Both the position numbers and the translations under genes were made by a program. The notes below the pieces were generated by a model. It saw only the letters and a list, made by a program, of their open reading frames with translations, did not search any database and was not told the origin of the DNA. From NCBI GenBank assembly GCA_020847985.1, contig JADLBC010000023.1:62001-126000 (forward strand): 64,000 nt of DNA, written 5' to 3'. The stretch's first letter is position 1, and every line of letters starts with the position of its first letter. This document shows positions 1-7,543 of the stretch, piece after piece. Origin of the DNA: Dehalococcoidia bacterium. GTDB lineage: Bacteria; Chloroflexota; Dehalococcoidia; Tepidiformales; Tepidiformaceae.

Positions 1-208
1 GCGTCTGTACGAAGAACGGGTTCCCCCGCAACTCCACCGCGAGGATCACGGCGAACGCCCCCACGATCGCGAGCGCGACCGGCGCGACCAGCAGCGTCAG
101 CAGCACATCCACCAACGACTTCGCCACGGTCGCGAGCGTATCGAACCAGCCCCCTACGGACGATCCGGGTAAGCCCGCAACCGCCCGGCCCTTCACTCGC
201 CACTCCAT
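1..208 (-). CDS. Bacterial sugar transferase, N-terminal part (runs off left edge)
   Basis: The first 69 residues of a gene read leftwards out of the window. A short basic leader is followed by a hydrophobic segment (about residues 30-57) that begins KSLVDVLLTL and ends in NPFFVQT. That is the layout of the membrane helix and start of the cytoplasmic domain in polyisoprenyl-phosphate hexose-1-phosphate transferases (PF02397), where the helix is followed by a GP.FF.Q.R.G motif. Such enzymes load the first sugar onto the undecaprenyl carrier for exopolysaccharide or O-antigen. The catalytic region lies outside the window, so substrate cannot be judged. The ATG at 206-208 is the first start in frame. 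No strong ribosome site is seen, and GTG codons a few residues in are alternatives. Confidence 0.6.
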   Translation of the reverse strand, partial: MEWRVKGRAVAGLPGSSVGGWFDTLATVAKSLVDVLLTLLVAPVALAIVGAFAVILAVELRGNPFFVQT

Positions 209-274
209 GCCAACCACCCACCTGCCGACCCCTATGAAGGAGGGGTGCGCCCAGCACCCGCCCGGGAGGATGTC

Positions 275-2038
275 GTGGCGAACGATTTGCTGGTCCCCAT
301 CCTTGGCCCTGGCCGCGGCGAAGGCACCCTCATCGGCTGGTATCACGAGGATGGCGACGAAGTCCGCGCCGGCGACCTCGTCTGCTGTTTCGAAGCCGGC
401 AACGTCGCAGTCGATATCGAAGCCCCCGGCGATGGCTTCCTCTGGCACGAAGCTGCTGCCGGCATGCCCGCCCGCTGGGGCGAAGCCGTCGGCGTCATCC
501 TCGCCCCGGGCGAAGTCCCCACCCCCCGCGACGACGCCGCGCCCGTCGCCCTCTACCCCGCGCAGGCCCACGACCCCGAGGCCGCGAGCGAACCGCCGCC
601 CGCCGCCGCCCCCCACTACGCCTTCGAAGCGTACGAAGTGCACCCCGTCGAGGACGAGCCGGAGGCCGCCGCCCCCGTCTCCCCCACGGAGCTTCCCCTC
701 CTCCGCCGCACGCACACCGCGGAAGAGCCGGCCGCCCTCTGGGGCTCCGCACCCGGCGACCAGACCGAGTTCGATAGTCCCCTGCTCTGGCGCTCCGCCA
801 GCGAAGCATGGCCGTGGGGCCGCGACGACGACGGGCAGCCTCGCCGCCGCCGCCTCCTTCCCCTCGGCCCGACGGCTGGCAGCCACGACGACGATGCCCC
901 GACCGCCGCCTCCTCCTACGACGACTGGGAGGACGATCCCCGGGCCGCTGTGTCCGACGAATGGGAGCCCGCGACGCCCACACGGGACGAGGGCGACGAG
1001 GATGACGCCGCCGGCAACACCACCGCGGGCTGGCTCGCGAACGCCGAAGCACCGGTCACGCCCACCGAGGATCGCGGGCACGATGCGCCGCCCCCGCCGA
1101 TGAGCTGGGAATTCACCGCCGCGCCCGCCGCCTCCACGTGGAGCGAACCGGCCCCCGCACCCGAGCCAGTCTTCGAAGAGGGCGACTGGGCGGTCGTCGC
1201 CGAGCCCGCGGAGTGGGATACCCCCGCGCCCGAGGCGTGGCCCCCGGCCCCCGCCACCGCCTTCGCCTGGGATGCACCTGCCGCCGATTCGCTCGCCGCC
1301 AGCGCCCCCGCCTGGGTCGCCGACCCCGGTCCCGCCGCGCCCGATGAGCCAGGTGAATGGACCGGTGAGCTCGAAACCATCGACGACGAGCCCGAACCCG
1401 CCGTCTTCGAAATGCGCGGCGACGTCGTCGAGCCCTGGGATGACCCCGCCGGCAATGTCGACCCGGCGCCGCTCGCGGCTGCGCTCCCGGTGCGCCCGGC
1501 CGCCCTCTGGCTTCGCACCGAACTCCCCGCGGCCGGCCTTGCCGAAGTTGAGCACCGTCTCGGGACGGAGTGGGGCGCGCCCGGGCCCTCGGCGGCGGTG
1601 CTCGTGGCCGCCGCCATAGCGCGCGCGCTCGCCGAGTCGGGCACGCCCGGCGCCGACATCCTGCTCGATACGCCCGGCCGCCCGGAAACCCATCGCGCCA
1701 TCCTTCGCGCCGCGGGCGAGCGCCCCATGCGCGAACTCGTCGACGACGCCACCAGCCGCTGCCCCCACGATGCCCTCTTCGATTGCGCCTTCACGGATTT
1801 CGGCCCCGCCGGCATCGACGAAGGCATCCCGCCGCTCGGCGAAGGCCAGGGGTTCGCACTCGCGGCCGGGGCGCTGCGCGATACGTTTGCCCTCGTGGCC
1901 GGGCGAGCCACGCTCGCGCCCGTCCTCACGCTCACGCTGTCCTACGACCCGGCCCTGGTCTCGCCGGGCGATGCCGCGTGGTTCCTCGCACGCGTCCGCG
2001 CGCTTTGCGAGGCCCCGCACGCCCTGCTCGCCGCCTGA
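275..2038 (+). CDS. Degenerate 2-oxoacid dehydrogenase E2-like protein (lipoyl-like and acyltransferase-like domains)
   Basis: About 587 residues. Residues 1-80 have the lipoyl/biotinyl hammerhead pattern (LLVPILGPG, GTLIGW, DGDEVRAGD, VDIEAPGDG), but the turn that normally reads ETDKA is FEAGNVA, so the lipoyl-lysine position is Asn. A long Ala/Pro/Glu-rich linker (about 80-405) follows. The last ~180 residues resemble the E2 catalytic domain (SYDPALVSPGDAAWFLARV), but the catalytic HRxxDG motif is replaced by PALVSPG. Both chemical centres of an E2 are therefore missing. GTG at 275 is chosen because GGGAGGA precedes it and the family start (LLVPxLG) follows at once. GTG at 245 is also in frame. 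lipB lies 58 nt downstream on the same strand, which ties the protein to lipoate metabolism. A structural or scaffold role is possible, but this is inference. Confidence 0.7.
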   Translation: MANDLLVPILGPGRGEGTLIGWYHEDGDEVRAGDLVCCFEAGNVAVDIEAPGDGFLWHEAAAGMPARWGEAVGVILAPGEVPTPRDDAAPVALYPAQAHDPEAASEPPPAAAPHYAFEAYEVHPVEDEPEAAAPVSPTELPLLRRTHTAEEPAALWGSAPGDQTEFDSPLLWRSASEAWPWGRDDDGQPRRRRLLPLGPTAGSHDDDAPTAASSYDDWEDDPRAAVSDEWEPATPTRDEGDEDDAAGNTTAGWLANAEAPVTPTEDRGHDAPPPPMSWEFTAAPAASTWSEPAPAPEPVFEEGDWAVVAEPAEWDTPAPEAWPPAPATAFAWDAPAADSLAASAPAWVADPGPAAPDEPGEWTGELETIDDEPEPAVFEMRGDVVEPWDDPAGNVDPAPLAAALPVRPAALWLRTELPAAGLAEVEHRLGTEWGAPGPSAAVLVAAAIARALAESGTPGADILLDTPGRPETHRAILRAAGERPMRELVDDATSRCPHDALFDCAFTDFGPAGIDEGIPPLGEGQGFALAAGALRDTFALVAGRATLAPVLTLTLSYDPALVSPGDAAWFLARVRALCEAPHALLAA

Positions 2039-2096
2039 GCGGGCTACACTGGCCGTGGAGCGTCCGCGGCCGCATCCCACCGATCGGGGAGGTCCC

Positions 2097-2786
2097 ATGT
2101 CCGCCGCCAACCGCACGATTAAGGTCTACGAGCTCGGCCAGACCCGCTACCGCGACGTCCACCTGCTCCAGCAGCGCCTCCAGGAGCAGCGCCGCGAAGG
2201 CGCCGGCGTCGATTCCCTGCTGATCACCGAGCACGTCCCCGTCTTCACCCTCGGCCGCGCGCACCCCGAGCCGAAGCTCCGCGTGCCCGAATCGCTCGTC
2301 GAATCGCAGCACATCGAGATCGTCCAGACCGAGCGCGGCGGCGATATCACCTATCACGGCCCCGGCCAGCTTGTCGCCTATGGCATCGTCGATCTCCGCG
2401 GCTGGGATTGCTCCGTCGTCGATTTCGTGGCCGGGCTCGAAGAGACCGCCGTCAGCGTCCTCGCCGACTGGGGCATCGTGGGCGGGCGCTCCGAAATGGG
2501 CCGCGGTGTCTGGGTCGAAGGCCGCAAGATCGCCTCAATCGGCCTCAACGTGCGCGGCGGCGTGACCATGCACGGCATCGCCCTCAACGTCGACCCGAAC
2601 ATGGAGCACTTCCAATACATCACGCCCTGCGGCCTCGACGACGTCGTCATGACCTCGCTCTCGTACGAAGCGCACAAGCCGGTGCCCATGCCGCAGGTCA
2701 TCGAATCGTTCACCTACCACTTCCGCCGCGTGTTCGAATGCCAGGCGGAGGAGGTCCAGCTCACCCCCCATCGCGCCGCGAGCTGA
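2097..2786 (+). CDS. lipB: Octanoyl-[acyl-carrier-protein]:protein N-octanoyltransferase LipB
   Basis: 229 residues, the usual LipB length. It transfers octanoate from octanoyl-ACP to the lipoyl lysine of E2 and GcvH proteins, the first step of endogenous lipoate synthesis in the cytoplasm. The signature RGGDITYHGPGQLVAYG lies near residues 79-95. GRKIASIG holds the active-site lysine (about 143) and ITPCGL the acyl-carrying cysteine (about 177). The ATG at 2097 has GGGGAGG six bases upstream. It is preceded on the same strand by the E2-like gene and followed after 67 nt by a small HTH gene. No lipA is seen in the window. Confidence 0.95.
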   Translation: MSAANRTIKVYELGQTRYRDVHLLQQRLQEQRREGAGVDSLLITEHVPVFTLGRAHPEPKLRVPESLVESQHIEIVQTERGGDITYHGPGQLVAYGIVDLRGWDCSVVDFVAGLEETAVSVLADWGIVGGRSEMGRGVWVEGRKIASIGLNVRGGVTMHGIALNVDPNMEHFQYITPCGLDDVVMTSLSYEAHKPVPMPQVIESFTYHFRRVFECQAEEVQLTPHRAAS

Positions 2787-2853
2787 CCGGGCTCGCCCCC
2801 TCGCGCGCACCAGGTGTAGGCTGCGGTCGCGTCCCGGACGGAAGGGGGAGGCC

Positions 2854-3081
2854 ATGCACCAGGACCGCGAAGCGGCGGCCGCCGTCGCCACGCTCAGCGA
2901 GCGCGAGCGGCAGGTCTGCGCGCTTATCGCCGAAGGCTTCACGAATCCCGAGATCGCGCAGCGGCTCTACCTCTCCGTCGATACGGTGAAGTCGCATGTC
3001 CGCAGCATTCTGGCGAAATTTCACGTTGAATCACGCGGCGAAGCAGGACGCATCTTTCGGAGAATCACCCGAAATGGGTGA
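2854..3081 (+). CDS. Small LuxR-type HTH protein
   Basis: 75 residues that are little more than a LuxR/FixJ (GerE) DNA-binding domain: LSERERQVCALIAEGFTNPE, IAQRLYLSVDTVKSHV, SILAKFHV. All signature positions of the four-helix GerE fold are present. There is no receiver or sensor domain, so activity cannot be phospho-gated through this chain. The ATG has a strong GGGGGAGG site. Stand-alone LuxR domains can act as constitutive regulators or respond through partners. The target is unknown. Either flank, lipB or the secreted protein at 3150, could be regulated by it. Confidence 0.8.
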   Translation: MHQDREAAAAVATLSERERQVCALIAEGFTNPEIAQRLYLSVDTVKSHVRSILAKFHVESRGEAGRIFRRITRNG

Positions 3082-3149
3082 TGTCATCTCGATCAGCCGG
3101 GCCTACCTTGCGCTTGCGCCCCTCATCTCTGAGAGGAAGGTAAGCCCGC

Positions 3150-3716
3150 ATGACCCGAACGATTCGGAAACTCACCGGCGGTACGAGGCGCCGGCTGACT
3201 GCCACGGTCCTCGCCCTGGCACTCGCGCTGCTGGTACCGGCGTCGGGCCTCGCCGCCTATGTTGCCGATATCTACACCCCATGGGGTTCCTACAGCAGCG
3301 GAGCGACCCTCAGCCAGAACAACGTCGTCTGCATGCGCAACGGTATCCCGCACACCTACAGCTGGCAGCATTCGCTGGCGTCCAGCACTACGACATACTC
3401 CTCGCCGAAGACACACACGTTCAATTACCTCGATTGGTACGGAGGGTGGTCCAATCTGCCATCGTACGTAGACCTGCGCTTCTGGCGCGCACGCATCATC
3501 TCGCAGGTCGACGGTACCACCTACACCGTAGCGGGGCTCTCTTACCAGGACTTCGAGATCTACGACTACACCGCCTGGCTCAGCGTCTCCATGCCATGGG
3601 CGAGATTCCTCCCGCCATACGTGGAGACAAACGTTCGTGAATGGGACTCGGGGAGCTGGAACTACAGTTGCGGCCCCCTCAGTTCGGTCCGGTACTGGGC
3701 CCCCGGTTCTTATTAA
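3150..3716 (+). CDS. Secreted protein of unknown function
   Basis: 188 residues. A Sec signal peptide is clear: basic N-terminus with several Arg, a Leu/Ala-rich core at about 20-35, and a likely cleavage after GLAA. The mature part is rich in Tyr, Trp, Ser and Thr and has two Cys (in VVCMRNG and NYSCGPL) that could form a disulfide. Composition suggests a beta-rich extracytoplasmic protein. No family was recognised. The ATG is preceded by GAGAGGAAGG. It is followed after 20 nt by another membrane-anchored protein gene, suggesting a two-gene unit. Confidence 0.7.
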   Translation: MTRTIRKLTGGTRRRLTATVLALALALLVPASGLAAYVADIYTPWGSYSSGATLSQNNVVCMRNGIPHTYSWQHSLASSTTTYSSPKTHTFNYLDWYGGWSNLPSYVDLRFWRARIISQVDGTTYTVAGLSYQDFEIYDYTAWLSVSMPWARFLPPYVETNVREWDSGSWNYSCGPLSSVRYWAPGSY

Positions 3717-3736
3717 GCCATGGTGGAGGGGAAATC

Positions 3737-4273
3737 ATGCAGAGGCTAACTCACCCCGCGTTCTTCTTGCCGGTGGGCGCGGCGATCCTTCTTGCGGTGG
3801 TTGCTCTCGTAGCCATCCAGTTCCGTCAGGCCGGTACCGCGGAGTCAGGCGAACTCACCTCGACTGCGTTCATTCCAGCAGGCAAGACCCGCGCCGAGAC
3901 CCTCCGGGAGGTGGAACGTCAGACCGGCGTAAGGTTGTCCATCCCCTGGCTTCCCGACGGGATGGAGGTGACGGGCGTACGCGTGAACGTCGGCCTCGAG
4001 CCCCCCCGCATCGTGACCGCGGAAGTCTCTGTGGCGGGGCAGGGTAAGGGTTTCGGGATGGACCAAACCGATCGCCGCGGCGTGCTGCTTGGCGGCCACG
4101 ATTTGCCGGGCGCACCCGCTGGCTTCACGTTCAGTCGCGGCGACGCGCTCGTCACAACCTGGGAACTCTCATCGGACAAGGCCAGCTGGACCCTTTCCGA
4201 TTCGCCCAATTACACGATGGACGACGCCACCGTCCTCCGCATCCTCCTCGGCCTGGCCGGCCGCGCCCCCTGA
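3737..4273 (+). CDS. Membrane-anchored hypothetical protein
   Basis: 178 residues with a single N-terminal transmembrane or uncleaved signal segment (about residues 8-27) and a soluble outer domain. The middle region (ETLREVERQTGVRLSIPWLP) resembles the DUF4367-type or sporulation-lipoprotein layout of a substrate-like domain behind one helix, but I do not claim membership. The ATG has a good GGAGGGG site. It directly follows the secreted protein gene and ends just before a strong terminator, so the two are probably one transcript. Function unknown. Confidence 0.65.
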   Translation: MQRLTHPAFFLPVGAAILLAVVALVAIQFRQAGTAESGELTSTAFIPAGKTRAETLREVERQTGVRLSIPWLPDGMEVTGVRVNVGLEPPRIVTAEVSVAGQGKGFGMDQTDRRGVLLGGHDLPGAPAGFTFSRGDALVTTWELSSDKASWTLSDSPNYTMDDATVLRILLGLAGRAP

Positions 4274-4321
4274 CCTTTGCCGGTCACGGCCTGGGAACTG
4301 GGAACTGGCAACCGGGAACTT

Positions 4322-4358
4322 CGTTCCATCGCACGCCAGGCGCGATGGAACGATTTTT
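4322..4358 (+). terminator. Rho-independent terminator
   Basis: Perfect 11-bp stem (CGTTCCATCGC at 4322-4332, GCGATGGAACG at 4342-4352), 9-nt loop, then five T at 4354-4358. It separates the envelope-protein pair from the acyl-CoA dehydrogenase gene. Just upstream (about 4287-4320) are imperfect direct repeats of GGGAACT. Confidence 0.85.
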
Positions 4359-4454
4359 CTACCCACACTTGAAAACCACTGGCACGACGCCACCGCGATC
4401 CGTATGCTTCGGCGCACCCCCATCCGCCATCCATTTACGCGAAGGAGTGCGTCC

Positions 4455-5630
4455 ATGCGTTTCGCCTACGATTCCGATGTCGAAGCCTTCCGCGAGGAAG
4501 TCCGCCAGTTCATCAAGGCCGAGCTCCCCCCCGAGGAAATCCGCGCCCGCCGCGGCTACGAAGGCGGCTTCTCCACCTATAAGGAAGAGTACGACTACAC
4601 GATGAACTTCCAGAAGAAGCTCGTCGAAAAAGGCTGGCTCGCGATGGCCTGGCCCAAGGAGTTCGGCGGCAGCGGCGCCTCCCACATGCGCCAGCTCGTC
4701 TACAACGAGGAGATGGCCTACCACGGCGCACCCGTCGGCAATATGGGCATCCAGTGGGTCGGCCCCGCACTCATGCTCTACGGCACCCCCGAACAGAAGG
4801 AAAAGTTCATCCCCCGCATCACCGGCGCCGACGACTGGTGGTGCACCCTCTATAGCGAGCCCGGCGCCGGCTCCGACCTGGCCTCCCTCCAGACCCGCGC
4901 CGTCCGCGACGGCGACGAGTGGGTCCTGAACGGCCAGAAGATCTGGACCTCCGGCGGCCACCTCGCCGACTGGGGCTGGCTCGCCGCCCGCAGCGACCCC
5001 GATGCCCCCAAGCACCGCGGCATCACCATGTTCGTCGTCGATATGAAGTCGCCCGGCATCACCGTCCGGCCGCTCATCAACATGGCGAACCGCCACGGCT
5101 TCAACGAGGTCTTCTTCCAGGACGTTCGCATCCCGAACAGCCAGGTCGTCGGCGAAGTGAACCGCGGTTGGTATCACATGGCCGTCGCCCTCGACTTCGA
5201 ACGCAGCGGTGTCGGCGCCTACGCCGGCGGCCGCCGCAACATCGAGCGCCTCGTTTCCATCGCGAAGGCCAACCCCGAGCTCGTCGCCCGCCGCCCCAGC
5301 GTCCGCTACGAACTCGCCGACCGCATGACCGAGGTCAACGTCGGCACCTTCCTCTCGTACCGGGTGGCCCACATGCAGGGCGTCGGACTCCTGCCAAACT
5401 ACGAAGCGAGCGTGAGCAAGCTCTTCGGCTCCGAGATGGGTCAGCGCATCGCCCTGACCGGCATGCACCTGCTCGGCCAGGCAGGCGAGCTCCGCGACGG
5501 CTCGAAGGGCGAGATCCACGACCTCGCCACCGGCTACCTGCAGTCCGCCTCGAGCACGGTCGCGGCCGGCACCAGCGAAATCCAGCGCGGCATCATCGCC
5601 ACCCGCGGCCTCGGCCTCCCCCGCGGCTAA
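4455..5630 (+). CDS. Acyl-CoA dehydrogenase family protein
   Basis: 391 residues, the standard length for flavin-dependent acyl-CoA dehydrogenases, which oxidise acyl-CoA to 2-enoyl-CoA and pass electrons to ETF. The FAD/substrate signature YSEPGAGSDLASLQTRA lies near residues 134-150. It is followed by GQKIWTSGGHLADWGWLAAR and a C-terminal helical domain ending VAAGTSEIQRGIIATRGLG, typical of the family. Chain-length specificity and the catalytic base cannot be assigned from sequence alone. The ATG has GAAGGAG upstream. The gene stands alone between two terminators. Other acyl-CoA enzymes in the window suggest a lifestyle rich in fatty or branched acid catabolism. Confidence 0.93.
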   Translation: MRFAYDSDVEAFREEVRQFIKAELPPEEIRARRGYEGGFSTYKEEYDYTMNFQKKLVEKGWLAMAWPKEFGGSGASHMRQLVYNEEMAYHGAPVGNMGIQWVGPALMLYGTPEQKEKFIPRITGADDWWCTLYSEPGAGSDLASLQTRAVRDGDEWVLNGQKIWTSGGHLADWGWLAARSDPDAPKHRGITMFVVDMKSPGITVRPLINMANRHGFNEVFFQDVRIPNSQVVGEVNRGWYHMAVALDFERSGVGAYAGGRRNIERLVSIAKANPELVARRPSVRYELADRMTEVNVGTFLSYRVAHMQGVGLLPNYEASVSKLFGSEMGQRIALTGMHLLGQAGELRDGSKGEIHDLATGYLQSASSTVAAGTSEIQRGIIATRGLGLPRG

Positions 5631-5659
5631 TTCCCCGGCCGTTTCGACGGAACAGACAA

Positions 5660-5686
5660 GGGGCTCCCACCCGGGAGCCCCTTTTT
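5660..5686 (+). terminator. Rho-independent terminator
   Basis: GGGGCTCCC (5660-5668), loop accc, GGGAGCCCC (5673-5681), then TTTTT. It lies between the convergent acyl-CoA dehydrogenase and SufR-like genes. The flanking A residues on the other strand are few, so it probably serves mainly the plus strand. Confidence 0.9.
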
Positions 5687-5709
5687 CATGCCCTGGAACG
5701 GAAGAGCGG

Positions 5710-6393
5710 TTAGCCGCGCGACCCCACGAGATGGCCGTTACGGCTGGCCAGCCGCGGGCTCCGGGCACCCGCCGGCACGCGGAATTCGCAGATCGGGTCT
5801 CCATCGAGTTTCCACGAAATCCGTTCGACATGGTCCGAACGAAGGTTCTTGCGCATCGCCTCGAGTTCGATGGTGCAGGCGCGGGGCCACGCGCTCGAAA
5901 GCGCCAGCAGGGGGCAGTGGGCCACCTTGAGCACGATGTCGTCCCCGTCCCGCTCAGCGGACCCGATGAAGCCGCGCGACAGCGCACCCGTCGTCGCCGC
6001 TTCCACCTTCGCATCGACCGTGTCCTCGCGCGCCCGCCGCGCATCCTCCGCCCACAGGCGCTCGATGCGCTCCCGGAACCAGGACTCCAGCAGCCCCGGC
6101 GCCGCACTCTCCATCAGCGGCACCAGCTCGGCGAGTTGCACCCGCGAGTTGTCCGGGAACATCGCCTCGCCCTCCTGGGTCAGCCGGTAGACGTGGCGGC
6201 GGCGGCCCGGTCCCGTCCCTTCCAGCCGGTACAGGATCAGCCCCTTCGCCTGCAGTTGCAGGAGTTGGGGGCGCAGCGCGCTCAACGTGAGGTGCAATTC
6301 CTGGGCCAGGTGCTGGACATCCGCCTCGCCCGCCTGCTTGATCGCCACCAGGACTTGCAGCCGTGCGTTCGTCAGGGGAAACATCGCCGTCAT
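5710..6393 (-). CDS. SufR-like winged-HTH regulator with C-terminal cysteine cluster (copy 1)
   Basis: 227 residues. The N-terminal winged helix (ARLQVLVAIKQAGEADVQHL, TLSALRPQLLQLQAKGL) is followed by a basic wing GTGPGRRRHVYRLT. The C-terminal half has HCPLLALSSAWPRAC and, 28 residues on, DPICEFRV, giving C-X12-C-X28-C. SufR-type repressors use C-terminal cysteines to hold an Fe-S cluster. Here three Cys are seen, and cluster binding is inferred. Two more genes in this window (6694-7362 and 17734-18405) have the same architecture and the same Cys spacing. The start at 6393 (MTAMFPL) is preferred over an upstream ATG because the domain begins directly after it. The ribosome site is weak. Confidence 0.8.
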   Translation of the reverse strand: MTAMFPLTNARLQVLVAIKQAGEADVQHLAQELHLTLSALRPQLLQLQAKGLILYRLEGTGPGRRRHVYRLTQEGEAMFPDNSRVQLAELVPLMESAAPGLLESWFRERIERLWAEDARRAREDTVDAKVEAATTGALSRGFIGSAERDGDDIVLKVAHCPLLALSSAWPRACTIELEAMRKNLRSDHVERISWKLDGDPICEFRVPAGARSPRLASRNGHLVGSRG

Positions 6394-6693
6394 GGGGCCG
6401 AACCTCGCGTTGAAACTGCCTGCGTGATGCCTCCCAGTGGGCCGCTGGCCCCATAACGTTCGCCATCCCATGGCTCGCGTTCGAGGGCCGGTTGGCCGTT
6501 TTTCTTGCACCTTTCAGACGATAGACATCATCGGCATTGCGCCGCGCTCGCGCCATTGCCCGCGTGCTACGAATTCTCCCTACAGACTTTTTCTTAGGTT
6601 CGCCGCGGCCAAATTAAACGTTCACACGAAAAATCGGAAGCTTTATGTAATCGCGGCTTGTTGTGCCCGCCGCCGGCGCGTTTCGCTCCGCGT
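6394..6693. other. 300-nt AT-richer intergenic region
   Basis: Sits between two co-directional minus-strand regulator genes and is locally much richer in A+T than its flanks (for example 6580-6650). No ORF with coding character is seen. It probably carries the promoter and operator of copy 1. No clear dyad like the one at 17660 was found. Confidence 0.5.
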
Positions 6694-7362
6694 TTACGGT
6701 TCTGTTACGCGTTCTGGACCCGGCGGCGGCGCATACGCGAAGCGGTACGCGCAGATCCGGTCGCCCGCCAACCGGAACCGCTCCCGCGACACCGCCGACC
6801 CCGGGATCGATTCCGCCAGCTTCCGCAGCTCCAGCTCGCAAAACCCTGGCCACTCCCGCGCCAGACCAAGGAAGGGGCAATGGTGGAGCTCCATGCGCCC
6901 CCCGTTCTCGTCTCCCTCGGCGCGCGCCATGTACCCCGTCGCGTCGAACGCCACCGCGAGATTCGCGAGCGCCGCCCCGGCCGGCCGTCCCGCCGACATC
7001 GCCCGGATGTTCGCCGCCCGCCGGTCGCCCGCCAGTTCGAAAAAGCGCTCCAGCTCGTGCGGCGCCGAGCGCAGCAGCAGCTGCGTCAGGACCGATACCA
7101 GCCCGCTGTTCTCACTGGGAAAGAGGTCCTCGCCCACCTGCGTAAGGAAGTACCGGTGCCGCCGGCGCCCGGGGCCCTGTCCCTCCGTCTGATGCCCAAT
7201 GAGCCGCGCCGCTTCGAGCGACAGGAGGTGAGCCCGCAACGTGCTCACCGAAAGCCCAAGGTGCTCACCCAGCTGCTCCACCGTCGGCTCGCCGATGAGC
7301 TTGATCGCGAGGATCACTTCCTTGCGCGCCGGTGTCAGCGGGTCCGCGATCGGATCCTTCAT
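6694..7362 (-). CDS. SufR-like winged-HTH regulator with C-terminal cysteine cluster (copy 2)
   Basis: 222 residues, paralogous to the gene at 5710-6393. The winged helix is LTPARKEVILAIKLIGEPTV with LGLSVSTLRAHLLSLEAARL, and the wing is GQGPGRRRHRYFLT. The cysteine part reads HCPFLGLAREWPGFC and then DRICAYRF, again C-X12-C-X28-C. The ATG at 7362 has GGAGGGG at proper distance; upstream in-frame starts lack this. The gene is followed by copy 1 on the same strand after 300 nt, so a tandem duplication is likely. Probable role: redox- or iron-sensing repression. Targets are unknown, and no suf/isc genes are nearby. Confidence 0.8.
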   Translation of the reverse strand: MKDPIADPLTPARKEVILAIKLIGEPTVEQLGEHLGLSVSTLRAHLLSLEAARLIGHQTEGQGPGRRRHRYFLTQVGEDLFPSENSGLVSVLTQLLLRSAPHELERFFELAGDRRAANIRAMSAGRPAGAALANLAVAFDATGYMARAEGDENGGRMELHHCPFLGLAREWPGFCELELRKLAESIPGSAVSRERFRLAGDRICAYRFAYAPPPGPERVTEP

Positions 7363-7543
7363 CGCCCCTCCGCGGGTCTGAGCCGGTCGCCCCCGCGGCC
7401 CGCGATCCATCGAAAAGATATGCGGAGTCGTCTTATCCGTCCATCAGCCCACCCGCCCCACGCCCGCCACGGCTAACGCCCGGTGGGCGATAATCATCCC
7501 CGGGCGCACGCCGTGGACGCGCGATCCCACCGGGAGGGAACCC

